A DNA stretch of 64,000 nt, taken from contig NZ_JACGUT010000047.1 in the NCBI RefSeq assembly GCF_014076845.1, positions 124,001 to 188,000 of the forward strand, written 5' to 3'. Positions 17,463-26,749 of this stretch are shown here, in pieces. This DNA comes from Colwellia sp. MB3u-41. GTDB taxonomy: Bacteria; Pseudomonadota; Gammaproteobacteria; Enterobacterales; Alteromonadaceae. The notes under the pieces were generated by a model. That model was not told the origin of the DNA and ran no database searches. It saw only the letters and a program-made list of their open reading frames with translations. The position numbers and the translations under genes were made by a program. How positions within the stretch are numbered: the first letter of the stretch is position 1; every line of letters begins with the position of its first letter.

Positions 17463-20060
17463 ATGATCAAATTACCTTCAAGTATTTATAAAACAGCTAG
17501 ATTAACTTTTATCTTTATGATTTTTCTAGTTTTAGTTTTTATTTTTAATAGCGTGTGGACATTTATCAGTAATATTGATGAACTTGCTCTGCGTGACGAC
17601 TCTTCTTTAATCAGCAGTGAGTTTAGTTATTATATTGATCATGAAAACAATTTAGATATTAAGACACTTGTTAACCAAAAAGATTCTGTGGCTTTATTTA
17701 TCCCTTCCTTAGCTAATGACATTCCTTATGATTTAGGTCATCAATCGTATTGGATAAGAATTGATATTAGCAATCATAGCCTAAGCACTCAAAAGCTTGT
17801 TTTACATGCAGATAATAGTATGTTGGCATTTTTTGATGTTTACAAAGTGAATGTAAATCTCGAAAATATCACCGCGATCACACAGCAAAAGCCAACACGT
17901 AAACGCGTAAAGTTATTGGACGTATTCCCCCATGTAAGTTTTGACCTACTCGCCAATAGCACGGTACAACTTATTGCCCATGTAAAAAGTAATGGCCCAC
18001 CAAATGTACCATTAGTTGTTTATAACAAAGAGGATTTTGGTAAGAGAATTGATTACACACAAATTGTCTATGGTATTTTCATTGGTATTATTTTGTTGAT
18101 GGCAACCTATAACTTTGTTTTATACTTTGCGACAAAAGATAAAGTTTACCTCGTTTATATCGGCTATTTGTTATCTTCTTTTATCGTTTTAGCTGGCGTT
18201 ACAGGTTATGGCTATCTAATATTCTCAAAAGAATTTCAGTACTTTATTCATGAATATGTCTTATTTACACATTACGCCCTCGTATTTTTCTTATTATTAT
18301 TTTCGTTATTTTTTTTACGCTATGACCAAGTTAATAATAATCTTTATAAAATAGGTATTACGTTAAGCATATTGTTAATGCTCGTTGCTCTGTATTCCCT
18401 GTCTTTAGACCAGATAACTCAAACTAAACTCTTCTTTTCAATTCAACCTCTTTTTTTTCTATTTTCATTATTTATTATTTTCAAAAGACTCTCTAAAGAT
18501 TTTGCTTGGGCCCGATTCTATTTTATTTCATGGATACCTTTTCTAGCGGGGGCAGCAATCCAACCCTTAGTGTTATTAAACTATATTGATTCAACATTTT
18601 TAACGCAAAATGCATTTTTGTTTGCCGTAATGATTGAAATCACCTTCATGGCTTTTGCCCTGGCTGAACGCATGCGCAGAAATGACCAGGATAGAGTTCA
18701 TAGTATCAGCTATCATGAATTGACTAATTTACCCCGTAAATCAATGCTTGAAGCCGTGATGAATAAATTGCAATTATCTGGGAATAACGATTTTTGTGTC
18801 TTAGTCATTAAGCCTGAACATATTGAACAGATATCTCTCTATATAGACGATAAAGCTAACGCCGCTTTATTTAAACGCTTAAGCCGTCGTTTAAGCTCAT
18901 TGTTCATTTATAATGATGCGATTGAATCGTTATCGTCTAATAACGAAAAAATTTGCTTCTTAGAGAATAATTGTTTGGCTATTGTGGTCAATAAAAATAA
19001 GGGTACGCAAGATTTATCCGTTCTGATAAAGTCAATACAACAACTTATCTCAGAAACATTCCAGATTGATGATCTTAAACTGCCTTTATCCGCTGTCATC
19101 GGTATCGCTAATTATCCAGAGCACGGCGACGCTAATTATTTATTAATTAATCATGCTTTGTTAGCCGTTAATGATGCCCAACTCGTTTATGGCCGCTGGG
19201 CTTACTATCAAAGTGAAAAGTCAGATCAAACCAGCTATTTACTTAAATTAGCGACTGATTTAAAAGAGGCTATCGAAAAAGACACATTGGAAATATATCA
19301 TCAGCCACAAATTGATTTAAAAACCTTACGAGTGTGCAGTAGCGAGTGTTTAATTCGTTGGAATCATCACAACGAGGGATTTATTTCTCCCGTTGTCTTT
19401 ATCCCCTTAGCTGAAGATTTAGGGCTTATTAACCAACTTACGTTATGGGTCATTAAACGGTCTTTAGTACAACACCAGCAAATATTAGTAAACAATAATC
19501 ATATGGTATCTATTAACATTAGTGGTAAAGATATTGCTCATGAGCACTTTTTTACTAATGCATTGACCGTTATTGAAGAAAGCGGTATTCCTGCTGAAAA
19601 AATAATATTAGAGATAACCGAATCTGCTTCAATTAGCCATAATCAACAATCTCTTGAATTAATTCAAAAATTAAGTGATTTAGGCTTTACCATTAGTATT
19701 GATGATTTCGGCACGGGTTATTCGTCGATGGCACAAATTAGTCATCTCCCCTTTCAAGAGCTTAAAGTTGACCGACTCTTTGTTGAAAATGTCAATGACG
19801 ACCATAAACGTAAAACTATTGCTGAAGCAACGGTTAAAATGGCAAAAGGTTTAGGCTTAGAAGTTGTCGCTGAAGGTATTAATAGTCAAGCAGATGAAGA
19901 TACATTACGCAGCTTTGGCTGTGATATTGGTCAAGGGTTTTACTACGCAAAGCCTATGCCAATTGACGATTACCTAGACTGGTTAGTTTTACAAAAAAAA
20001 GGTCGAACACAAAAACGTGTCGACCTTGATGGTGAGTTCATCCCTGCTGATAAAGACTAG
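17463..20060 (+). CDS. 7TMR-DISM sensor with degenerate GGDEF and EAL domains
   Basis: The 865-residue protein begins with a membrane anchor and an extracytoplasmic 7TMR-DISM ligand domain (about 40-190, with HQSYWIRIDISNHS). A seven-helix membrane part covers about 195-400. A GGDEF-like domain (about 415-575) keeps HELTNLPRK but has ENNCLAIV where GGDEF should be, so it should not make cyclic di-GMP. The EAL domain (about 590-850) reads ECLIRW in place of EALIRW but keeps SINISG, EITES, DDFGTGYSS and GFYYAKPM. It is thus probably a membrane-linked phosphodiesterase responding to an outside ligand. Its stop codon overlaps the end of the convergent ABC gene by 4 bp. Confidence 0.9.
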   Translation: MIKLPSSIYKTARLTFIFMIFLVLVFIFNSVWTFISNIDELALRDDSSLISSEFSYYIDHENNLDIKTLVNQKDSVALFIPSLANDIPYDLGHQSYWIRIDISNHSLSTQKLVLHADNSMLAFFDVYKVNVNLENITAITQQKPTRKRVKLLDVFPHVSFDLLANSTVQLIAHVKSNGPPNVPLVVYNKEDFGKRIDYTQIVYGIFIGIILLMATYNFVLYFATKDKVYLVYIGYLLSSFIVLAGVTGYGYLIFSKEFQYFIHEYVLFTHYALVFFLLLFSLFFLRYDQVNNNLYKIGITLSILLMLVALYSLSLDQITQTKLFFSIQPLFFLFSLFIIFKRLSKDFAWARFYFISWIPFLAGAAIQPLVLLNYIDSTFLTQNAFLFAVMIEITFMAFALAERMRRNDQDRVHSISYHELTNLPRKSMLEAVMNKLQLSGNNDFCVLVIKPEHIEQISLYIDDKANAALFKRLSRRLSSLFIYNDAIESLSSNNEKICFLENNCLAIVVNKNKGTQDLSVLIKSIQQLISETFQIDDLKLPLSAVIGIANYPEHGDANYLLINHALLAVNDAQLVYGRWAYYQSEKSDQTSYLLKLATDLKEAIEKDTLEIYHQPQIDLKTLRVCSSECLIRWNHHNEGFISPVVFIPLAEDLGLINQLTLWVIKRSLVQHQQILVNNNHMVSINISGKDIAHEHFFTNALTVIEESGIPAEKIILEITESASISHNQQSLELIQKLSDLGFTISIDDFGTGYSSMAQISHLPFQELKVDRLFVENVNDDHKRKTIAEATVKMAKGLGLEVVAEGINSQADEDTLRSFGCDIGQGFYYAKPMPIDDYLDWLVLQKKGRTQKRVDLDGEFIPADKD

Positions 20061-20980
20061 AATAATCTGTTTTCTAATGTTTTGCCGTTAGTTAATTGTG
20101 AATATTGCCATTGCTGTTTATGGCAAAGCTGAAGTATTTGTAGATCTAACGGTTCACTTTCAAGCGAAATAGCAGAGCTAGTGATTAAAAACTCATTACT
20201 TTGCGTCTGTTCAATATGCTGTACATTAGCAATGGAGCCCACCAAGGATAAAAAGTCATCATACGACTGCCTCATTCTAATCGTTAAATAACGCTGTTCT
20301 TCTTCACTTTGTAAGTTCTGATGTTGTTGCAACTGTCCTTTTTCTAAATATAAAACTTGGCTACATAACCGCTCTAGCTCACTTAAATCATGAGAACTCA
20401 AAATAAACGTAATCTCTGATGATAAAGACGCAACCAACTCACGCACTTCTCGAGCATTTATCGGGTCAAGACCCGCCGTGGCTTCATCTAACATTACAAT
20501 GTCTGGCGAACCTATTAAGGCTTGTGCAATAGCGACACGTTTACGCATACCATGTGATAATTCATCAGGTTTTGCATTAAAAGTATCCGCTAAGCCAACC
20601 AGTTCTAATGTTCTTTGCGCTTCTTTTATCGCTTTTTTACGGCTAAATCCTTGCAGTTGAGCATAAAACGTTAACTGTTCAGCAATCGAAAAACGCGGAT
20701 CAAACTGAGCATCTTGTGGCAGCGCAGCCAACCGGCCAAATAAGTTTGCATCTCCTGTTTTAAACCCCGCGATGGTAATACTGCCACTACTTGGCAATAA
20801 ATAACCACATAATAGACTGAACAAAGTGGTTTTACCTGCGCCATTAGGGCCAACCAATGCAATAGGTTGCCCTTTTTCTATGTTAAATGACACGTTATCT
20901 AACGCTAAATGGTCGCCAAATGATTTTGACAGGTTATTAACTTGAATTAACGGACCTGTTTGGCTGTTCAGTAAACTCAT
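20057..20980 (-). CDS. ABC transporter ATP-binding protein
   Basis: This 307-residue protein is an ABC-2 type exporter ATPase. It has Walker A GPNGAGKTT, Q-loop LPQDAQFD, signature LSHGMRKRVAIAQAL, Walker B IVMLDEATAGLDP and H-loop SSHDLSE, then a C-terminal extension of about 80 residues typical of the CcmA/NosF group. It overlaps the upstream permease by 4 bp (ATGA), so translation is coupled. The substrate is unknown; no nos, lipoprotein or antibiotic genes are nearby to suggest one. Confidence 0.93.
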   Translation of the reverse strand: MSLLNSQTGPLIQVNNLSKSFGDHLALDNVSFNIEKGQPIALVGPNGAGKTTLFSLLCGYLLPSSGSITIAGFKTGDANLFGRLAALPQDAQFDPRFSIAEQLTFYAQLQGFSRKKAIKEAQRTLELVGLADTFNAKPDELSHGMRKRVAIAQALIGSPDIVMLDEATAGLDPINAREVRELVASLSSEITFILSSHDLSELERLCSQVLYLEKGQLQQHQNLQSEEEQRYLTIRMRQSYDDFLSLVGSIANVQHIEQTQSNEFLITSSAISLESEPLDLQILQLCHKQQWQYSQLTNGKTLENRLF

Positions 20981-21789
20981 ATTGACGCCCTTTTTAATAG
21001 TTTATCCGCAACAAATAACAAAACAACCGTTTGAAAGAGAGGAATTAAATAATGATAAAAATCGAGAGTTTCTAATGAAACTACGCGACTAATTTGTGTA
21101 CCAGGAAAAATAAAATTAAGAAAAAGACCGCTGTTTAGTTGAAATTGAATAAAGCCTATCAATAACGCACCAAGAGTATAAAACAAAATTCCTGCAACAA
21201 TGCTCATTTTAGCGGAGGATAAAATGCTGTTAAAAAATGACATAAGCGCAATAAAGGGTAAAATAATAATAGATAACTCGACAAACAGTACTGCAGCTTG
21301 TTTTATCGCAGGAAACAATAATGCGCCATCTCGGGCGACAGCTAATGCGACACAGGCCAATAATGTTAACAATATTAAGCTAACAAGAATAAGAAATTGC
21401 CCTAAAAATCGCCCAAGCAGTATTTCACTCCGTGTCGCTCTTAATGTGATAAAGCGTAAAGTACCACGTGCCCTGTCTGAGCAAGTTTGATCACTTGTCA
21501 CCAGTAAAGTAAATATTGGAAAGGAATAAACAGCCACCAACCAGTAAATAGAAAACTCCGCTACGGGCCATTTTAATAAAGCACTTAACCCTAAAGAACC
21601 AAACAAAGTACTTGCAGCAACTTTAAAAGTATCCGAAAAAACAATGTCTGTTGCTGAGCTGATCACATAATATAAAAGAACAAACCAAACAGCACAAAAG
21701 GCTGTTAAAGCGATTAAACCATTTTTAGTTTTAAAAATACGGTTCAGTTCAAATTGAGTGAGAATAGAAAGTCTATGAATGTTTAACAA
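20977..21789 (-). CDS. ABC-2 type transporter permease
   Basis: The 270-residue membrane protein has six predicted helices. The first follows a cytoplasmic helix (LTQFELNRIFKTKNGLIAL). The cytoplasmic loop DQTCSDRARGTLRFITLRATRSEILLGRF holds the coupling region seen in NosY-like permeases. It is the first gene of a two-gene operon with the ATPase. No substrate can be named. Confidence 0.88.
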   Translation of the reverse strand: MLNIHRLSILTQFELNRIFKTKNGLIALTAFCAVWFVLLYYVISSATDIVFSDTFKVAASTLFGSLGLSALLKWPVAEFSIYWLVAVYSFPIFTLLVTSDQTCSDRARGTLRFITLRATRSEILLGRFLGQFLILVSLILLTLLACVALAVARDGALLFPAIKQAAVLFVELSIIILPFIALMSFFNSILSSAKMSIVAGILFYTLGALLIGFIQFQLNSGLFLNFIFPGTQISRVVSLETLDFYHYLIPLFQTVVLLFVADKLLKRASI

Positions 21790-21904
21790 ATGAAAGCCTG
21801 CTAATGATTATTTTGCAATACCATAAATGCACCGCCCAAAAAATGCGAGTGTTATTTTGTTTCACCATACGTCAGCCAAAGACATAACTATTTATTTTTG
21901 CAAA

Positions 21905-21937
21905 TAAAAAGCCAATCAATATTGATTGGCTTTTTTA
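21905..21937 (-). terminator. Intrinsic terminator of aroG
   Basis: A perfect palindrome GCCAATCAATATTGATTGGC (21911-21930) is flanked by A and T runs on both sides, 30 bp past the aroG stop codon. It can act in either direction. Confidence 0.9.
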
Positions 21938-21966
21938 TGCTACTTAAAATGAAACAGTCAATAAAC

Positions 21967-23025
21967 TTATTTTCTACGTGTAGCAACTGATTCACTCAAT
22001 TGAGCCAACAGTAATTCTGTATCGGTCCAGCCAATACAAGCATCGGTAATACTTTGACCGTATGTCGCGACTTCACCATCAACGAGGTCTTGGCGACCTT
22101 CCACTAAATGACTTTCAACCATCACACCAAAGATATTGTGATTCCCACCGCTAATTTGCTGACAAACATCATCGCAAACTAGCATTTGATTTTTAAATTT
22201 CTTACTACTGTTAGCATGACTAAAATCGATCATAATTTTAGTATTAAGTGAAGACTTCTCTAACTGCTCTGTGACGACTTTTACACTGTCAGCATCAAAA
22301 TTTGTCGTTTTACCACCACGTAAAATAATATGACAATCTTTATTACCCGTTGTCTGCACAATAGCAGAATGGCCATATTTGGTCACCGACAAGAAATGAT
22401 GAGAAGCACTTGCCGCGCCAATAGCATCTATAGCGACTTTAATTGTGCCGTCAGTGCCATTTTTAAAACCAACCGGGCAAGACAAGCCTGAAGCGAGTTC
22501 TCTGTGCACTTGGCTTTCCGTAGTACGGGCACCAATTGCTCCCCAACACATAAAGTCAGCCATATATTGTGGCGTTATCATGTCTAAAAACTCACCCGCT
22601 GTAGGCATACCCATATCATTTAAATCGAGTAATAATTTACGGCCAATACGAAGGCCATCATTAAGCTTAAAAGTATTATCCATGTACGGGTCATTAATTA
22701 ACCCTTTCCACCCGACTGTTGTGCGAGGTTTCTCAAAATAAACCCGCATGACAATTTCAAGGGTATCTTTATACTTTTCACGTAATTTAACTAATCGCTG
22801 ACCATATTCTAATGCGGCTTCAGTATCATGTATTGAGCATGGACCAATCACCACGAGCAAGCGATCATCTTTATCATTAAAAATTTCACTTATGGCTTTA
22901 CGCCCAGAAAACACCGACTTAGACGCTTCTTGAGAAGCAGGAAATCGCTCAATTAATGCGATAGGAGGTAATAATTCTTTTATTTTGTTAATGCGAACGT
23001 CGTCGGTTTGGTAGAACATAGTCAT
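21967..23025 (-). CDS. aroG: DAHP synthase, AroG-type
   Basis: This complete 352-residue class I DAHP synthase carries IGPCSIHD, YFEKPRTTVGWKG, GARTTESQVHRELAS, PVGFKNGTDG, ILRGGK and the C-terminal SITDACIGW. The segments DFSHANSSKKFKNQM and VESHLVEG match E. coli AroG, the phenylalanine-sensitive isoenzyme. It shares long identical stretches with the partial AroF-type gene at the left edge of the window, so the two are old paralogues with different roles. An inverted repeat lies in its 5' leader. Whether it is phenylalanine-regulated is inferred only. Confidence 0.96.
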   Translation of the reverse strand: MTMFYQTDDVRINKIKELLPPIALIERFPASQEASKSVFSGRKAISEIFNDKDDRLLVVIGPCSIHDTEAALEYGQRLVKLREKYKDTLEIVMRVYFEKPRTTVGWKGLINDPYMDNTFKLNDGLRIGRKLLLDLNDMGMPTAGEFLDMITPQYMADFMCWGAIGARTTESQVHRELASGLSCPVGFKNGTDGTIKVAIDAIGAASASHHFLSVTKYGHSAIVQTTGNKDCHIILRGGKTTNFDADSVKVVTEQLEKSSLNTKIMIDFSHANSSKKFKNQMLVCDDVCQQISGGNHNIFGVMVESHLVEGRQDLVDGEVATYGQSITDACIGWTDTELLLAQLSESVATRRK

Positions 23026-23038
23026 TTCTCTTTACATC

Positions 23039-23076
23039 AACACTAAAACTGGACAGTAATTGCACACTTTAGTGTT
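23039..23076. promoter_or_regulatory. Inverted repeat in the aroG leader
   Basis: AACACTAAA (23039-23047) and TTTAGTGTT (23068-23076) can form a 9-bp hairpin 14 bp upstream of the aroG start on the minus strand. On the plus strand it is followed by TTATTATTTT. No leader peptide rich in aromatic residues was found, so attenuation is not supported; it could be an operator or a terminator for readthrough. The rest of the 303-bp gap to the next gene holds nothing I can name. Confidence 0.4.
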
Positions 23077-23328
23077 TTATTATTTTCATTGTGTATGTCT
23101 AACTCGCTGGCTAGACTCCTAGATGGTTAACCCATCAACAACTTATCAGTGTTAAACAGACAATACCAATAGAAAATGCCTTAAAAACGATATATTCATA
23201 AAGTGGTTTATAATGGCTGTTGTCATCCTATTTTTATCGAAGTTCCTGCCAGTTTATTTTATACAACCATTGAAACCTCAATATTTATCTGTCTATAATA
23301 AAGCTTCAACAAACAATCTAATTTTATT

Positions 23329-23763
23329 ATGTGGCGAAATTTTTCGATAGTGGTGTTTTTATTTGTATTAGCTTCTACAGCTAATGCTCTGCCTGCTGAA
23401 AATTTTACGAATAAGATAACCTTTACCACTACATTAACGATTGAAAAAAGTCACTCTCCTTTATCTCCTGACTTTACCTTGTTCGTCGATGAAAATGCCC
23501 CTGACCAATCATTCAACTTGCCACGATTAAATCGCATTTGTTCATCATTATTTACTAACGAAATACAGACTACACCGAACTACCTGCTCGTTATTGAGTT
23601 TTTTAAAGTTAAACTCACCGCTGGATTATTTAAAAATCTGGCTAATCCGCCTGTGCATATTAATTGGTATGAGCAACTTAGCCATCGCTCAAGTTCTAAT
23701 CGACTTGCAGGTTGGAAAGATGGCAATAGTTTATACACAGCTAGCATAACCTACCATTCATAG
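23329..23763 (+). CDS. VemP-like secreted arrest peptide upstream of secDF
   Basis: The 144-residue product starts with a Sec signal peptide (MWRNFSIVVFLFVLASTANA). Its middle part is unlike any enzyme. The last 21 residues, NRLAGWKDGNSLYTASI and TYHS, resemble the conserved arrest segment of Vibrio VemP, which I recall as HRIxGWKETNAMYVALNxS. VemP is a short-lived secreted peptide encoded just upstream of secDF2; its translation stalls until the nascent chain is exported, and stalling exposes the secD start. The same gene order, a similar length (144 against about 159) and the same location of the motif at the C-terminus all fit. The Gln near the VemP stall point has no obvious counterpart, so the exact stall site may differ. 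Confidence 0.7.
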   Translation: MWRNFSIVVFLFVLASTANALPAENFTNKITFTTTLTIEKSHSPLSPDFTLFVDENAPDQSFNLPRLNRICSSLFTNEIQTTPNYLLVIEFFKVKLTAGLFKNLANPPVHINWYEQLSHRSSSNRLAGWKDGNSLYTASITYHS

Positions 23764-23764
23764 A

Positions 23765-23895
23765 TTCATCATCTAACAATTACTAAACAATCTTTTTCCT
23801 TTTTCTGCCACTTTTTAACCGTGGCCCTTGTTGTATGCCCTTTTCTAAAATTTAGAAAGCGAAGGCAACAAGAATTTACGAGATTTTATGATGAA
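23765..23895 (+). promoter_or_regulatory. mRNA structure that can hide the secD start codon
   Basis: TTCATCAT at 23765-23772, immediately after the stop codon of the arrest-peptide gene, is the exact complement of ATGATGAA at 23888-23895, the secD start. Between them CTTGTTG and CCTT (23827-23843) pair with AAGG and CAACAAG (from about 23862), closing a stable inner hairpin that would bring the two 8-base arms together. A ribosome stalled at the end of the upstream gene would cover the left arm and free the secD start. This is inference from complementarity; the outer helix is short and AT-rich. Confidence 0.5.
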
Positions 23896-25744
23896 CTCAC
23901 CGATGAAAAAGCCATATCGTTATTTTAAATGGCAAAATCTATTAATATTATTCACCTTACTTTTCTTATTAGTCAGTGCCTTACCGAATCTATATGTCGA
24001 TAAAGTAAAAATTGAACTCTTGCCTATTAATTCAAGCGTTCAACAAATAACCACAGCAGAACTTAAAAACTTATTCAATCAGCAAAATTTATCTGTTGAT
24101 GAAATTCATGTTACTAGCGAAAAAACAACAATTACATACGGTAACAAAGCCAATATAAAATCAATTAACTCACTGTTATATAATAAGTTAAAAGATGACT
24201 ACCTTATTGAAATTAACAAGGTAAATAGCTTACCCTCATGGCTAGAGTCACTTAATGCTAAGCCAATAAAATTAGGCTTAGATTTAAGTGGCGGGGTATT
24301 ATTTGTGCTTGATGTTGATACAAAACAAGCCTTATTTGATCGTTTAAAAAACATCGCATTAGCGATAAAAACACTTGCCATGGAAGCACGTATTCGAGGG
24401 GTTAATGTCATTCAAAGCAAGGCAAGCCAATTTGCTGAAGCACATCAACAAAACCTTTCTGTCAGCTTTCCTAACGTAGCGAAGAGTAAAGTTGATACGC
24501 TTTTTAGCAAACTAAAAGCAATCTACCCTGAATTATCCCAGCAAAAAAATCAGCATAACCAAGTGACGTTGTCATACTCCTCAAAAATAACAGCTCAATT
24601 TCGTCAAGAAACGATGCAGCAAACATTAAAAACAATGCGAGGAAGAATAGCAGAGCTAGGGATAACTGAAGCGATAACACAGCAACAGGGAAAAAATCAT
24701 ATTCGCATTGAATTGCCTGGTGTTCATGATCCCGAAGAAGCAAAACGTATCATAGGTGCCACAGCTTCACTCGATTTTTATCAGCTTGCAGAAAACTCAA
24801 AGGCAGCAGGTATATTGCGCATGTCAGATGAACATGGCAGAACACTCATCTTAAACAGCCAGGTGGTTTTTTCAGGCAGCAATATTAAAGATGCACGAGC
24901 AGGACAAGATCAAATGAGCATGCCTTTAGTCAATCTTACCCTAGATGCTATCGGTGGTAAGAAGATGTCGCAATTTTCTAAGCAAAATATCGGTAATACT
25001 ATGGTAACGGTATTTTCTGAATTTTATCGAAATGCTGAAAATCAAATGGTCAAAAAAAGTAAAGTCATTAACGTCGCTACAATCCAACAACACCTTGGCT
25101 CTATATTTAGTATCACTAACATGTCAAGCCAACAGGCTGCACAAGAACTCTCATTATTATTGCGAGCAGGTTCGCTAACAGCGCCAGTCACTATAGTAAA
25201 ACAACGCACCATTGAGGCGTCACTCGGTGAAAATAACATCAAAAAGGGTATTAAAGCCCTTAGCGTAGGTATTAGTATCACCTTGTTATTTATGGTTTTT
25301 TGGTATCGTTCTTTAGGAGTCATTGCAAATATAGCACTAACATTGAATTTGATCAGCTTACTTGGGTTGATGTCGTTACTGCCTGGTGCAGTACTGACTT
25401 TACCCGGTATTGCCGGTTTAGTGTTAACGGTTGGTATGGCTGTTGATACCAATGTTCTTATCTTTGAGCGGATAAAAGAAGAATTAAAGCGCGGCCATAA
25501 AGTGTTGTCAGCCATTGAACAAGGTTATAAAAGTGCTTTTTCAACAATTCTTGATGCCAATATTACCACCATGATCACTGGCATTATTTTGTACACTATA
25601 GGAAATGGTCCGGTTAAAGGTTTTGCACTTATTTTATGCTTAGGGATTTTAACCAGTATGTTTACGGGTGTTTTTGTTTCAAAGGGATTAACAAACATGG
25701 TTATTCGAAAAAATAAAACACAATTATTGGGAGTTAACGTATGA
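23888..25744 (+). CDS. secD: Protein translocase subunit SecD (second-type SecDF)
   Basis: SecD with SecF uses the ion gradient to pull exported proteins out of SecYEG on the periplasmic side. The 618 residues include an N-terminal helix, the P1 start GLDLSGGVLFVLDV, LGITEAITQQQGKNHIRIELPG, and the C-terminal RND-like membrane part with TVGMAVDTNVLIFERIKEEL, containing the Asp of the ion path. There is no yajC or tgt upstream, as there would be for the housekeeping copy, so this is likely a paralogous set like Vibrio secDF2. The start could be either of two adjacent ATGs (23888 or 23891) or the ATG at 23903. secF overlaps by 4 bp. Confidence 0.93.
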   Translation: MMNSPMKKPYRYFKWQNLLILFTLLFLLVSALPNLYVDKVKIELLPINSSVQQITTAELKNLFNQQNLSVDEIHVTSEKTTITYGNKANIKSINSLLYNKLKDDYLIEINKVNSLPSWLESLNAKPIKLGLDLSGGVLFVLDVDTKQALFDRLKNIALAIKTLAMEARIRGVNVIQSKASQFAEAHQQNLSVSFPNVAKSKVDTLFSKLKAIYPELSQQKNQHNQVTLSYSSKITAQFRQETMQQTLKTMRGRIAELGITEAITQQQGKNHIRIELPGVHDPEEAKRIIGATASLDFYQLAENSKAAGILRMSDEHGRTLILNSQVVFSGSNIKDARAGQDQMSMPLVNLTLDAIGGKKMSQFSKQNIGNTMVTVFSEFYRNAENQMVKKSKVINVATIQQHLGSIFSITNMSSQQAAQELSLLLRAGSLTAPVTIVKQRTIEASLGENNIKKGIKALSVGISITLLFMVFWYRSLGVIANIALTLNLISLLGLMSLLPGAVLTLPGIAGLVLTVGMAVDTNVLIFERIKEELKRGHKVLSAIEQGYKSAFSTILDANITTMITGIILYTIGNGPVKGFALILCLGILTSMFTGVFVSKGLTNMVIRKNKTQLLGVNV

Positions 25745-26661
25745 GTACCACGAAACTTAATAAATACTTTACTTTAAGCTACTTTCGCATTGCCAGCTTT
25801 TATTGCGCAGCAATATTTATTGTTATTGCACTTTCTGGTCTATTGAGCAAAAATTTAGCGCTTGGTTTAGATTTTACTGGCGGTTACCTTACTGAATTTT
25901 CAACGGAAAATCCCCTTAGCCAAACAAAAATGAAGACCTTACTCAGTGCTTATCTCCCTGAAAGCTTTAAATTAACCTCTGCTGAACAAGGAACACATTG
26001 GAGTGTTCAACAAGCAGATAATAACGTCAGTTTACAAGGTAAGGAATGGCTAACTCATTTTGCTGACAAAAATCAGTTAAACATCACGCCTCAAGACGCC
26101 GTTTACATAGGAAGCCAAGTCGGTGAAGAATTAATTAACCAAGGTGGATTAGCGCTATTAACCGCAATTATTGTCATCTTAATCTATTTGTCTTTTAGAT
26201 TTGAGTGGCGTTTAGCCGCGGGTGCTGTTATTGCTCTTTTTCATGATGTACTTATCGTACTCGGGTTATTTGCATGGTTTGGCTTATCCTTTGATTTAAC
26301 AATTTTAGCCAGTTTGTTAGCCATTATTGGCTACTCATTAAACGACTCAATTATTGTCGGTGACAAAATAAGAGAAATAATGAAATCAAATAATCATGCA
26401 AATATAGATAACGTGATCAATCAAGCCATTAAATCAACTTTAGTAAGAACGATGATCACCTCAGGAACGACATTAGCGACTATTATTGCCATATGGGGGT
26501 TTGCAGGAGAGTCTTTAGCAGGTTTTTCTATATCACTATTCACCGGCGTTTTAGTGGGTACTTTCTCTTCGATTGCAATTTCAGCAACAGTGCCACAATT
26601 ACTTGGTTTAACCGCTGATTATTATCAAAAAATAGAAACAGATATTTGCCCCTTACCTTAA
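25741..26661 (+). CDS. secF: Protein translocase subunit SecF
   Basis: The 306-residue partner of SecD has an N-terminal helix, the GLDFTGGYLTEF motif at the start of the periplasmic domain, and five C-terminal membrane helices. These include IGYSLNDSIIVGDKIREIM, which carries the two conserved Asp residues of the ion-conducting helix. Its ATG lies inside the secD stop region (ATGA), so the two are translationally coupled. The coupling ion (Na+ or H+) cannot be told from sequence by eye. Confidence 0.95.
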   Translation: MSTTKLNKYFTLSYFRIASFYCAAIFIVIALSGLLSKNLALGLDFTGGYLTEFSTENPLSQTKMKTLLSAYLPESFKLTSAEQGTHWSVQQADNNVSLQGKEWLTHFADKNQLNITPQDAVYIGSQVGEELINQGGLALLTAIIVILIYLSFRFEWRLAAGAVIALFHDVLIVLGLFAWFGLSFDLTILASLLAIIGYSLNDSIIVGDKIREIMKSNNHANIDNVINQAIKSTLVRTMITSGTTLATIIAIWGFAGESLAGFSISLFTGVLVGTFSSIAISATVPQLLGLTADYYQKIETDICPLP

Positions 26662-26712
26662 ATAATAGTCCAGTAATTTCGGCTCGATAATCGTATCAAG
26701 ACAATAACTCAC

Positions 26713-26742
26713 AAGGGTATTTACTTAACCGTAAATACCCTT
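26713..26742. terminator. Hairpin between convergent secF and metC
   Basis: AAGGGTATTTAC (26713-26724) and GTAAATACCCTT (26731-26742) form a perfect 12-bp stem with a 6-base loop. T runs are poor on both strands, but the position between two convergent stop codons fits a shared terminator. Confidence 0.65.
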
Positions 26743-26749
26743 AACGACA

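Noticed and set aside
17463-20060. Calling the 7TMR-DISM protein a diguanylate cyclase
   Set aside because: The GGDEF site is replaced by ENNCL, so synthesis is unlikely; only the EAL part keeps its main residues.
23039-23076. Attenuator of aroG
   Set aside because: A hairpin is present, but no leader peptide with aromatic codons and no alternative pairing could be found.
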